In this document: in pieces, positions 8,014-16,163 of the stretch
Layout of the letters: the number at the start of each line of letters is the position of its first letter
How positions within the stretch are numbered: position 1 is the stretch's first letter
NCBI RefSeq assembly: GCF_030166555.2
Contig: NZ_CP126461.2
Source of the DNA: Acholeplasma laidlawii_A
GTDB lineage: Bacteria; Bacillota_I; Bacilli_A; Acholeplasmatales; Acholeplasmataceae
Direction: 5' to 3' (one strand)
DNA: 64,000 nucleotides
Made by a program: the position numbers and the translations under genes
Notes under the pieces: generated by a model
The model's database searches: none
Told to the model about the DNA's origin: nothing
The model's input: the letters and a program-made list of their open reading frames with translations, nothing else

Positions 8014-8910
8014 TTATGTGATTTGATCTATTAAGAACTTGTGAATAAGATGCATGTGTAATTCGTGATGCTTTCTACTTTCATAACTACCAAATAAATT
8101 TAAGTAATGTGTTTCTAATCTATTTTCATTACTTAAATTTATAGTAAGTGATTCTGTTTTAACAAGTGGTATCGAGTGGTTTATATAAATGGATGTATCA
8201 TCATCAAATAGGATGGTTGTTTCTTTATGGTTTTTATGGCTTAACCAATTGATATGTATCTTTATGATAGTATCCCCAACATTATAGGTTAAATTTGTTT
8301 GGACTATTTGTTTTGAAACACTATCTTTAATATCTGTTCTACCTTTAAACTCTAACTGATTTATATTTATGATTAGGCTTAAAAAACTTAGCACATTAGG
8401 TAGACTATCGATTAAGCCACCACCTAAATTTAGATAGCTACTTATTACATGTCCATTCATATCACAATACGGGTCATCTACATGAATAACTATCTCTTTG
8501 ATGGATTTTGTAATTAAGGATTTAACTAAAGGCACTTCATCACCAAATTGCCAGTGATATAACGTTTCTAGTACCAATCCTTTATCTCTTGCTAAATCAA
8601 TAAGTGCTTGGTAAGTATTTATATTGGTTGAAATAAGCTTTTCAACCAATACATTAATATTTTGATCAAGTGCTTCTTTAATCAGTACATCATGGGTATT
8701 TGGTGGTGTTGAGATTAAAACATAATCTAATTTATGATGTGAAGTAGCCTCTTTAATCGTTTTATAGAGTGGATAGTCCTTATAGTATTTAATGCCTATA
8801 GGAGATGTATTAATATCGACTAAACACACCAAGTTAAAACTTGATTTACTTAATCCTGAAAGATATTTATTGGATATATTTCCGACACCAACTAGTGCGA
8901 TATTTCTCAT
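8014..8910 (-). CDS. Gfo/Idh/MocA-family NAD(P)-dependent oxidoreductase
   Basis: 298 residues. The N-terminal Rossmann fold begins IALVGVGNISNKYL (4-17). STPPNTHDVLI (about 66-76) and VLVEKLISTN (about 89) form the usual EKP-like active-site strand, with the lysine conserved but the following proline replaced by leucine. At the place of the second catalytic block, GGGLIDSLPNVLSFL keeps the GG...D pattern, with SLPN instead of the common GxH. Members oxidise or reduce sugars, inositols or biliverdin; the substrate cannot be deduced. It sits between two membrane-protein genes in the same operon. Confidence 0.8.
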   Translation of the reverse strand: MRNIALVGVGNISNKYLSGLSKSSFNLVCLVDINTSPIGIKYYKDYPLYKTIKEATSHHKLDYVLISTPPNTHDVLIKEALDQNINVLVEKLISTNINTYQALIDLARDKGLVLETLYHWQFGDEVPLVKSLITKSIKEIVIHVDDPYCDMNGHVISSYLNLGGGLIDSLPNVLSFLSLIININQLEFKGRTDIKDSVSKQIVQTNLTYNVGDTIIKIHINWLSHKNHKETTILFDDDTSIYINHSIPLVKTESLTINLSNENRLETHYLNLFGSYESRKHHELHMHLIHKFLIDQIT

Positions 8911-8928
8911 AAACTAATCACTACCTTT

Positions 8929-9510
8929 TTAAGTTATTTTTACTATGATAAGCATTATGTTCATGACTAAAGAAAAAATGATTAACATAGATGCAGGTAT
9001 CATATTTACGACCCCATATACTCTAAATCCCTTTTGATAAAATGAGATAGAACTTTTTAAATAGATCATACCGAACAAAAGACAACCACTAAATAAAACA
9101 TATAGGACAATCGAATAATCTTCATACATTGTATTTTGATAGACAAAATAGTTATATGCAAGGTCCTTATATTTAATAAGTGAAGCATCTATTGTAATAT
9201 CCTCTATTTCCAGGATATCTTCATACTGAAGACTACCCTTGGTTATTGATAATATTACACCTATATTGGTATAGGCTAATCTGACATACGCATCATCATT
9301 ATCTATTACAAATACTTCGGTAGTAACACCATCTTCTGTGTACTTTAGAATAGTGATAAGTAGTCCATTTTTAGATTCATATATATCAATTACATCTGAG
9401 GCATAATATTTAGATCCATCATACTCGAAAAAAGGTTCCTTTGGATAGACTAGATAACCACCAACCATTAACATACCTACTACTGACATGAATATCAATA
9501 AAATTTTCAA
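8929..9510 (-). CDS. Membrane-anchored protein of unknown function
   Basis: 193 residues: an N-terminal hydrophobic helix (about 3-22), an extracellular beta-rich segment of about 100 residues and two C-terminal helices (about 130-150 and 165-190). No lipoprotein cysteine or known domain is seen. The start is TTG 9510 behind AAAGGGG with an 11-base spacer; the only close ATG would give a frame that stops after two codons. First gene of the three-gene operon with the Gfo/Idh/MocA oxidoreductase and the 349-residue membrane protein. Confidence 0.65.
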   Translation of the reverse strand: MKILLIFMSVVGMLMVGGYLVYPKEPFFEYDGSKYYASDVIDIYESKNGLLITILKYTEDGVTTEVFVIDNDDAYVRLAYTNIGVILSITKGSLQYEDILEIEDITIDASLIKYKDLAYNYFVYQNTMYEDYSIVLYVLFSGCLLFGMIYLKSSISFYQKGFRVYGVVNMIPASMLIIFSLVMNIMLIIVKIT

Positions 9511-9582
9511 ACTTATGTCATCCCCTTTGACTATAAAGTATGATCTGATTCAGTTCTATTACTTTAATTATAACATTTACAT

Positions 9583-9622
9583 AAAAAAACATGCCACAAT
9601 ATATAGTGTGACATGTTTTTTT
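9583..9622. terminator. Bidirectional terminator-like hairpin
   Basis: AAAAAAACATG...CATGTTTTTTT with CACA/TGTG inside. It closes the regulator transcript (minus strand) just upstream of the membrane-protein operon. Confidence 0.75.
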
Positions 9623-9639
9623 AGTTAAACTGGTTTGGC

Positions 9640-10566
9640 TTATTTATGACCAATAAGTTCAACTTCAATAAATTCTGTATAATCGAGTAAGAATTTTTCG
9701 ATATCTAAACCAAATCCTTGATTGATCATTTCTTTATATGCCTCTTGTGCATAATCAGAGTGAACCACTAGCGAGTTCATTAATGCTTTATATAAGTATT
9801 TGTCTCTCATCTTATAGTCTTGTTTCACATGATGTAAAAATGCATGGTATGTTTGAATCGTTAATTCATAGTTTTTAACATTCAAGTAAATAAAATATGC
9901 CTCAAGGGTTTTTAGTATTTTCTCATAAATATCAAAATCAATTTCTGATTGTTGAGTTATAAAACTTAAATATTTATCCATTAACATAATATAGTAAAAC
10001 AATGAAAGATTGGAGTTATAGTCAATGAGCATTTGACCAAACTTTTTATGATCAATTGTGTTTTCTTCTCTAAAATAACTATGATAGATAAACTTGATTA
10101 AGTGGACAATTAAATTTTCTGTACCAAGTGATTTAAGTGATTCTAAAATCACTTGGTAGTGTATTTTAAATTCCTCTTTTGTAATCTTTTTAATTAAGTA
10201 CTCAAACTCTAATTTAAATGCTTCTACCATGAGTGTTTCTATTTTGTTATCGGATTTATATTTTAAGATAAGTTCATAAATAGGGCCAATATCCATAAAG
10301 TGATACATGTGCACTCTAATAGCAAATCTATTAACACCAGTATCAGACTTATCAAAGTGAATCATATAGGTCATGAATTGACCCATACCTGTATCTAATC
10401 TATCTAATAGTTTTGAAAAGATAGTAAAGTTAACTTTTGATCCATTTTTAATTTGTCTAAGATATGTTCTTTCTGAAATGATACCATCACATAGTTCAGC
10501 TATTGTATAGCCTTTAGCAATCCTTAATTCATCTAACAATCTGTAATAACTACCATATTTTTCCAT
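9640..10566 (-). CDS. Rgg/MutR-like helix-turn-helix regulator (intact paralogue)
   Basis: About 308 residues. An N-terminal XRE-type helix-turn-helix (LLDELRIAKGYTIAELCDGI, ISERTYLRQIKNGSKVNF, residues about 10-50) is followed by about 240 residues of helical repeats, the layout of Rgg/MutR/PlcR peptide-sensing regulators. ATG 10566 is preferred over 10584 because AAGGGA lies 8 bases before it. The gene overlaps the 3' end of its broken neighbour by 17 bases, and the two align over the helix-turn-helix, so they are tandem paralogues. Which peptide or ligand it might sense is not visible. Confidence 0.75.
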   Translation of the reverse strand: MEKYGSYYRLLDELRIAKGYTIAELCDGIISERTYLRQIKNGSKVNFTIFSKLLDRLDTGMGQFMTYMIHFDKSDTGVNRFAIRVHMYHFMDIGPIYELILKYKSDNKIETLMVEAFKLEFEYLIKKITKEEFKIHYQVILESLKSLGTENLIVHLIKFIYHSYFREENTIDHKKFGQMLIDYNSNLSLFYYIMLMDKYLSFITQQSEIDFDIYEKILKTLEAYFIYLNVKNYELTIQTYHAFLHHVKQDYKMRDKYLYKALMNSLVVHSDYAQEAYKEMINQGFGLDIEKFLLDYTEFIEVELIGHK

Positions 10567-11521
10567 GTTTAAGTATCCCTTCATACATTGTATTTTGTTG
10601 ATATAAACCTTTTTTTAGGTAATTTTTAAAGCTATCCATATCTTCTTTAGTTATATCTAACTTATGCGGAATAGCTCCCTTTTCAAAGACACTTAAATAA
10701 GAACTGATGTAATTAAATATGATAAAGTCATTTTTCAAATTCTTTTCTTTTTGGAATTGATAAAGTATTCTAAATATTTTATGATCAAATACTGTACTTC
10801 TAAATTTAGTTTGATAATCTAGTGCTTCAATGACTATTTTTTCTAAACGATTTAATTCTTCATCATCTAAACTATCAAGCAAGGTAAATGATAAGATACC
10901 TGTTATATGAATAATCGTTTTAGATATTTCTGTATAAGAGTAATAGTGTTTAAAACTTGGATTAAATATAACATCATATATGAAGTTTCCAATTTGTCTT
11001 CTTTCAATATCTCCTACTAAATAAACAAAACTATAAAGTATACCAGATACACCATCATCAATGATTCTGCTTTCTAGTATACTTTTTAAATTAAACTTTT
11101 GATGCAAGTTTCTTAAAGATACTTCTTTAGATTGCTTGTTTAATTTATAAAGCATAAGTTCTATTGTTGCAGGTACAGATTTAGCACCAAATATAGTTTT
11201 AAGTTCCCTATCCTGAACACCTGGATAAAACGCATCATATGCTTTTTGATAGTTTTCTCTTATGATAGTTAAAAAGAAACTAGATTCCATTGGAAATTGA
11301 CTTTCAACACTATTTACAACATAAAGAGAAAACTCTAAAAAAGGTATGGAAAGTTTTTCTAATAATTTATTTAAATCATAAAAAGAAATACTTGCTTAAT
11401 CATTTAATAATCTCGTATAGGTCTTTCTTGACATTATACCCTGAACTAAATCTTGTATCTTAATCTTGTGATTGGCTCTAATAGAATCTAGTGTTTTTAT
11501 AACGTCGATACTTTCAAACAT
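10550..11521 (-). pseudogene. Rgg-like regulator broken by an in-frame TAA
   Basis: From ATG 11521 (behind AGGGGG) the frame gives an XRE helix-turn-helix ending RKTYTRLLND, then TAA at 11396-11398. It continues in the same frame as ASISFYDLNKLLEKL and the whole sensor domain to 10550. No insertion or deletion is needed; one codon is a stop where the intact paralogue has sense. The open part from ATG 11290 (246 residues) would lack the DNA-binding domain. Intact length would be about 323 residues, like the neighbour. It is a pseudogene, a sequencing error or an off-switch by point mutation. Confidence 0.85.
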
Positions 11522-11625
11522 ATATCCCCCTAACCTTTATAGAAAATAAAACAACCTCTTTTTAATAAAAGTATTTATGTAATAAAATAGTATTCTTGAT
11601 GTATTGAGCACGATGACATATGAAT

Positions 11626-11631
11626 ATTGTA
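11626..11631 (-). promoter_or_regulatory. Extended -10 promoter of the regulator pair
   Basis: TGATACAAT (TG-n-TACAAT) about 105 bases upstream of ATG 11521; no good -35. It shows that the upstream RNA unit ending at 11692 is separate from the regulator mRNA. Confidence 0.5.
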
Positions 11632-11691
11632 TCATGTTTGTTTTTTTTACGAAAATATTATTTTAAAAATCACACAAATTTATGAATATAT

Positions 11692-11905
11692 AAAAAAATA
11701 GTATGCCACCTTAAAACTCTCCCCTGACCTACTTTATTCTCCCAAGTTGGCCCGACTTTTAAGGTAGCATACTATACCCTCTTTTTACTTCTTTATTTAA
11801 AAGAAGCGACTTCCTACTTATCAAGTGCTATATGTCCCCTATACCCTTTTATCGTAAGAATTTGTTAAAACCTACCATGGGACAACCGATATTTAGGATC
11901 CCACC
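11692..11905 (-). ncRNA. Candidate stand-alone structured RNA, about 212 nt
   Basis: An extended -10 promoter (TGTTACAAT, TACAAT at 11916-11911) predicts a start near 11905. The RNA opens with a TGGGA/TCCCA hairpin (11903-11878), has a second perfect 7-bp hairpin (CTTCTTT/AAAGAAG, 11806-11788) and ends with a 19-bp arm (ATAGTATGC... at 11775 down to 11698, one G-U pair) around a 40-base GC-richer loop, then TTTTTTT. No reading frame of note lies inside. It is not tmRNA, RNase P or SRP RNA by signature. It could be a regulatory RNA tied to the adjacent Rgg-like genes. Confidence 0.5.
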
Positions 11906-11997
11906 GTATTATTGTAACACCTATATTTAAGTAATTCTATGACAAAACTGTCCCAAATCCTTTAATAAAGGTACAAACTAGGTAATAAATATAAAAA

Positions 11998-12040
11998 AAA
12001 CAACCACAATTGCCTTTTTATAAAAAAATTGTGGTTGTTG
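11998..12040 (-). terminator. Terminator of the SGNH hydrolase gene
   Basis: AACAACCACAATT / AATTGTGGTTGTT arms followed on the minus strand by eight Ts. Confidence 0.85.
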
Positions 12041-12049
12041 ACTATTTAT

Positions 12050-12703
12050 TTATAGATTATTTAGTATATTCTTAGCATATACTTCATAACCCTTTTGGTT
12101 AAGATGTATACCATCATAAGTGTAGTTAGTATTTAGGTAGCCTTTGCTATCTAATAAATCATCAAATTGGTGTATATATGTAATGTCACTTGATTTAGCA
12201 TAACTCATAACTTTGTAGTTTATTGATTTTAATTCACCATTGGTTCTGCCACCAATGTAGATCTTTTTATAAAGTGGATGACCTGTACTTACTACGGGTG
12301 TTGTAGATAAGTAATATAACTTGGCGGATGGAAATCTAAAAGATAGCGCCTCTAGTACTTTAGTAATACTGTCAAATGCATTAGATACCCTAGATTCTAG
12401 TAAGACAAGATCATTTGAACCAATAGATAAGTATATGGATTTAGGATTTATGTTACCCAAGATAACGTCTAGGTTATCTAGTATAAACTTTGTAGTAGCA
12501 CCAGCTACACCCCGATTAAGTGCATTTAATGTAGGCAAATACCCTTTTAAATTAAAGAACTCAATCATAGAGTCTCCAATAAAGATGACATCTTGATTAA
12601 AACTATTTACCTGGTTATCTTTACTATACGTATTTAAGACTTTAGATGATGTCTTTTCTATCATTTGTTGTAAGCCTTTAAGCTCTTGATGTGTTAATTT
12701 CAT
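12050..12703 (-). CDS. SGNH/GDSL-family hydrolase
   Basis: 217 residues with all four family blocks: FIGDSMIEFF (block I, catalytic serine about 44), NRGVAGATT (block II glycine), SIGSNDLV (block III asparagine about 105) and DGIHLNQKGYEVYA (block V Asp-His near 198-201). No signal peptide, so a cytosolic esterase, lipase or acylhydrolase. AGGAG upstream of ATG 12703 fixes the start. Divergent from the PEPCK-like gene. The natural ester substrate cannot be told. Confidence 0.88.
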   Translation of the reverse strand: MKLTHQELKGLQQMIEKTSSKVLNTYSKDNQVNSFNQDVIFIGDSMIEFFNLKGYLPTLNALNRGVAGATTKFILDNLDVILGNINPKSIYLSIGSNDLVLLESRVSNAFDSITKVLEALSFRFPSAKLYYLSTTPVVSTGHPLYKKIYIGGRTNGELKSINYKVMSYAKSSDITYIHQFDDLLDSKGYLNTNYTYDGIHLNQKGYEVYAKNILNNL

Positions 12704-12783
12704 ATAAAGTGCTCCTCACATAAATTTACTAATGCCATTATAGCATTTAAGATATTTTTAATTAATTTCGTGCTTAATTATGT

Positions 12784-12789
12784 TATACT
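12784..12789 (+). promoter_or_regulatory. Extended -10 promoter of the PEPCK-like gene
   Basis: TGTTATACT, with TTAATT 16 bases upstream of the TATACT. GGAGGT precedes the ATG. Confidence 0.5.
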
Positions 12790-12827
12790 TACAATAAATA
12801 GTAACCAAACATTGGAGGTATCACTAA

Positions 12828-14528
12828 ATGAAAGACTATTTATTAGACGAAACATCCTTTATTTTACAATTTAACAGAATCCCGTGTAATTCAGAATCAG
12901 ACATCCTAAGTTCAAGACCATTTCAACTCGTCTTAAGACGTTATCTACAACACACTAAAAGATTAGAAAATCCAGATTTTAAATGGATATTAAAAATCAA
13001 ACAAAGTGATTTAATATCCATTTATAAAGCACTACTTGTTTGGCCTTATGAAGAAGTGGTACAAAGATTAGATGCTTTAAGTCATAAACTCAATAGATAC
13101 CACTTCTTCTTATTTACAGAAGAGTTTTATAACTACTGGAGAAAGTTTGAACGTTATGGCTTTTTATCTAGAACTAGATTTGATGATGATAAGTCGATGA
13201 ATAAACGTTTAATTAATACAACAGAAAGTTTTTCTAATTTAGTGCTTAATTTATATCGTACAGTGAGTGAAAAAATATTAGATAGAAATTACCACTTACT
13301 TCGCCAATTACCTGCTGGTACACAAGCTAACCTTTCCTTAGTATCTAACCCATGGACTTATGATGCACCATATACAAAGTTAACTGATAATAGATTTGTT
13401 ACTGGCATTGTAATTACACCACCTTTAATGATTTATTCTAAATCCAATACAAGAACAGGCATTTTTAAAGAAGTCTTTAATAATCCCTTAAAAGATATTG
13501 AACTACACAAGAATGATTATGTAGTAGTTGCAATTAAAGTAGGACCTTTCTTAACTTACGCATATATTCATAACAAGTTTATGAAATATGCAGTAACCTT
13601 AGGTTCTTTATTTGAAATGGTCTCATTTGAGGCATATAAAGATAAAAAACCTGATCTAATTTATGTATATGGTATAAATGAGTCTAATTACGATGGTACA
13701 TATTACCACGATAAAGAAAATGACATCTATGCTGGTTTTGTAAGTATTGATGATAAAAATGACTATTTTGGTTATGTAAAGAAAATGTTATTAACACTAC
13801 ATAACGTTAAAATGATCCATGAGAAGAAATTACCTATTCATGGTGCTATGTTTAGATTACAACTTAAAGGTGGTCAAACAAAACATGTAGTCATTATTGG
13901 TGATAGTGGTGCTGGTAAATCAGAAACAATTGAATCCTTACGTGTAGTAGGAGAGGGTAAAGTCACTTCTATTGAAATCATTTATGATGACATGGGTACC
14001 TTTGATATTAAAGATGGTAAGATAGTAAGCTATGGTACTGAAATTGGGGCATTTGTTAGACTAGATGACCTAGACCAAGGCTATGCTTACAAACAAATTG
14101 ATAGAGCGGTATTTTTAAACCCTAATAAGACAAATGCCAGAGTCGTACTTCCTGCTGCTGATTATGAATTTGTTATGCGTAATCATAAAGTAGACTTACT
14201 ACTTTATGCAAATAACTATGATGAAACAAAATCTGGTTTAGAAGTATTTGATGCATCAGATGATGCTGCTAAAGTGTTTGAAGAAGGAAAGAGAATGGCA
14301 AAAGGTACTACAAGTGAAGTTGGTATGACTTCTACTTACTTTGCTAATCCATTTGGACCTGTACAACATGAAGATCTAACAAAAGATTTAATCTCTACTT
14401 ACTTTAATAAGTTAAAAGACAACAATATCCCAGTTGGTGTAATTTATACTAAGTTAGCACTTGATGGTTATGAACAAAAAGGGCCACAAGAAGCGGCTTT
14501 AAAACTATTAGAATATTTAATTAAGTAA
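12828..14528 (+). CDS. PEPCK/HPr-kinase-superfamily ATPase (PEPCK-like)
   Basis: 566 residues. The C-terminal half holds a P-loop IIGDSGAGKSETIESL (about 351-366), of the GxSGxGKSE form shared by HPr kinases and close to PEPCK. It is followed by IIYDDMGTFDI, GTEIGAFVRLDDLDQGY and FLNPNKTNARVVLP, which recall the PEPCK active-site region. The N-terminal 300 residues have no motif I can name. The protein is longer than HPr kinase (about 310) and does not match classical ATP- or GTP-PEPCK end to end. It may be a distant PEPCK or a kinase of unknown target; the superfamily is likely, the reaction open. Confidence 0.6.
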   Translation: MKDYLLDETSFILQFNRIPCNSESDILSSRPFQLVLRRYLQHTKRLENPDFKWILKIKQSDLISIYKALLVWPYEEVVQRLDALSHKLNRYHFFLFTEEFYNYWRKFERYGFLSRTRFDDDKSMNKRLINTTESFSNLVLNLYRTVSEKILDRNYHLLRQLPAGTQANLSLVSNPWTYDAPYTKLTDNRFVTGIVITPPLMIYSKSNTRTGIFKEVFNNPLKDIELHKNDYVVVAIKVGPFLTYAYIHNKFMKYAVTLGSLFEMVSFEAYKDKKPDLIYVYGINESNYDGTYYHDKENDIYAGFVSIDDKNDYFGYVKKMLLTLHNVKMIHEKKLPIHGAMFRLQLKGGQTKHVVIIGDSGAGKSETIESLRVVGEGKVTSIEIIYDDMGTFDIKDGKIVSYGTEIGAFVRLDDLDQGYAYKQIDRAVFLNPNKTNARVVLPAADYEFVMRNHKVDLLLYANNYDETKSGLEVFDASDDAAKVFEEGKRMAKGTTSEVGMTSTYFANPFGPVQHEDLTKDLISTYFNKLKDNNIPVGVIYTKLALDGYEQKGPQEAALKLLEYLIK

Positions 14529-14540
14529 CTTAAATAAAGA

Positions 14541-14578
14541 AAATGGAAATCGCTATTTTAGACGATTTCCATTTTTAT
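14541..14578. terminator. Bidirectional terminator between convergent genes
   Basis: AAATGGAAATCG / CGATTTCCATTT, 12 bp, followed by TTTA on the plus strand; A-rich on the other side. Confidence 0.8.
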
Positions 14579-14583
14579 TTAAC

Positions 14584-15921
14584 TTAGTTTTTATTGATTG
14601 CAGCGAGTGCAGCTGTATTTAGTAGGTTCCAAGGTTTACTGTAATGTGGTTGGAAGAAAAAGTCAGCAAATGCTAGTTGCTCGATTGTCATCTTGTTTTG
14701 GATTGCTAAACTTAAGATGTTCATTTGTGCAGTTAAATCATATTTAGATAAGATTTGACCTCCAAGTAAACGCTTAGTATGTTTTTCATATACTAACTTT
14801 AATAATACATCATCATAACTTGGCATAAACTCTGGTCTATTATGATCATGGATAGTAATTGTTTCATATTCAATACCTGCTTGTTGTGCTACCCCTTCAG
14901 TTAAACCGGTGGATGAAATATTTAAATCATATATTTTAATACCAGATGTACCTTGTGTACCTACATAAGGTACATGTTGGTCTTTAATATTTAAACCAAC
15001 AAGTGTACCCATGCGAACTGCATTCGTTGCAAGTGGTATATATCTAACTTCATCTGTTGGATTATAGATAATGTTTGCATTATCTCCACATGCAAACACA
15101 TCAGGGTTTGATGTTTGCATGTATTCATTCGTAATTAATGCACCATTTGGAGTTGTTTCTAATACACCTTTGTATAAAGTGTCATTTGGTCTAAAACCAA
15201 TGCACATAATAACTAAATCTGTTTCATATGTAGCTTTATTTGTTTTAATGTGTGTTACTAAATCATTTGATGTTATAAAACTATCTACTTTTTCACCTAA
15301 TGCTAATTTTACGCCATTATCAGTAAATGCTTTTTGTGCATGATACGTAAACTCTTCATCTAAGTACTTAGGCATAATACGTTCTTCACCATCTATTAAT
15401 ACTACTTCTTTACCTAAGAGTTCAAATGCTTCAGCAAGCTCAACACCAATATAACCTGCTCCAACTACTACAATTTTTTGAGCATGTTTAGCTTGTTCAA
15501 TAATTTCATTTGCTTGATTAAAGTTTTTAGATAATAGTACGTTACTTGAACTAATACCAGGGATTCTTGGGATAATAGGCCATGATCCTGTGGATAATAC
15601 TAACTTATCAAATGAATCTACAGAGATTTCATTTGTAGTTAGATTTTTAACTGTAACAGTCTTTTTATCATAATCAATTGCTTCTACATTATATTCCATA
15701 AAGACATTAGCACCTAATTGTCTTAGTTCTTCTGGACTTGAATAAAATAAGCCATTCACATCTTTTACAATACCACCAACATAAAGGGCGATACCACATG
15801 ATAAGAAGGATACATTATCATTTCTTTCATATACATTTACTTCAATATCTTTGTTATGATTTAACATTGATTTTACTGCTGCTGTACCTGCGTGTGTACA
15901 ACCTATAACAACAACTTTCAT
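14584..15921 (-). CDS. nox: NADH oxidase, H2O-forming type
   Basis: 445 residues, a two-dinucleotide-fold flavoprotein of the NADH oxidase / CoA-disulfide reductase family. Key features are FAD-binding VVVIGCTHAGTAAV (3-16), the redox cysteine C42 in SFLSCGIALYVGG, NADH-binding VVVGAGYIGVELAEAF (about 150-165) and FACGDNANI (about 276). It oxidises NADH with oxygen, most likely to water, and relieves the NADH load of glycolysis beside Ldh. The related CoA-disulfide reductases share C42, so the assignment is by overall resemblance. GAGGT precedes the ATG; a TATAAT box and two palindromes lie upstream. Confidence 0.85.
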   Translation of the reverse strand: MKVVVIGCTHAGTAAVKSMLNHNKDIEVNVYERNDNVSFLSCGIALYVGGIVKDVNGLFYSSPEELRQLGANVFMEYNVEAIDYDKKTVTVKNLTTNEISVDSFDKLVLSTGSWPIIPRIPGISSSNVLLSKNFNQANEIIEQAKHAQKIVVVGAGYIGVELAEAFELLGKEVVLIDGEERIMPKYLDEEFTYHAQKAFTDNGVKLALGEKVDSFITSNDLVTHIKTNKATYETDLVIMCIGFRPNDTLYKGVLETTPNGALITNEYMQTSNPDVFACGDNANIIYNPTDEVRYIPLATNAVRMGTLVGLNIKDQHVPYVGTQGTSGIKIYDLNISSTGLTEGVAQQAGIEYETITIHDHNRPEFMPSYDDVLLKLVYEKHTKRLLGGQILSKYDLTAQMNILSLAIQNKMTIEQLAFADFFFQPHYSKPWNLLNTAALAAINKN

Positions 15922-16018
15922 CGATATTACCTCTGACTTTCTTATTTTGAACTTTGTTATCTCGCTTAAGACAATTGCATTATAGGCCGTATATATAATG
16001 TGTGGGATTTATTGCTTA

Positions 16019-16046
16019 TGAAAACGTTTCACACAATTTAATTGTG
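16019..16046 (-). promoter_or_regulatory. Two adjacent palindromes upstream of nox
   Basis: TGAAAACGTTTCA (16019-16031) and CACAATTTAATTGTG (16032-16046) lie back to back about 40-65 bases upstream of the likely nox -10 (TATAAT near 15980). The first resembles a catabolite-responsive element but is one base short of the canonical spacing; the second has inverted Rex-type half sites. Operator role is inferred. Confidence 0.4.
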
Positions 16047-16121
16047 GTTGTTTTGCGAGAATCTATCCTTGTGGAGCATTTCACTTTAAATATTAAAAAA
16101 TAGTGTACAGCAAAAGAAAAA

Positions 16122-16145
16122 GAGATGCACACTTTTGAGCATCTC
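16122..16145 (-). terminator. Terminator of the glmSMU operon
   Basis: GAGATGC / GCATCTC with a 10-base loop, followed on the minus strand by TTTTTC. Confidence 0.85.
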
Positions 16146-16163
16146 CACGATTCTTATAATATA

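Noticed and set aside
11692..11905. tmRNA, RNase P or SRP RNA
   Set aside because: No CCA end or tRNA-like domain, no RNase P core and no SRP GGAA-type tetraloop motif; only a short GGTCAGG coincidence.
11832..11930. 32-codon plus-strand frame (starts MSPIPFYRKN) across the candidate RNA
   Set aside because: No ribosome-binding site or promoter in that direction; it is antisense to a stretch with promoter, hairpins and terminator.
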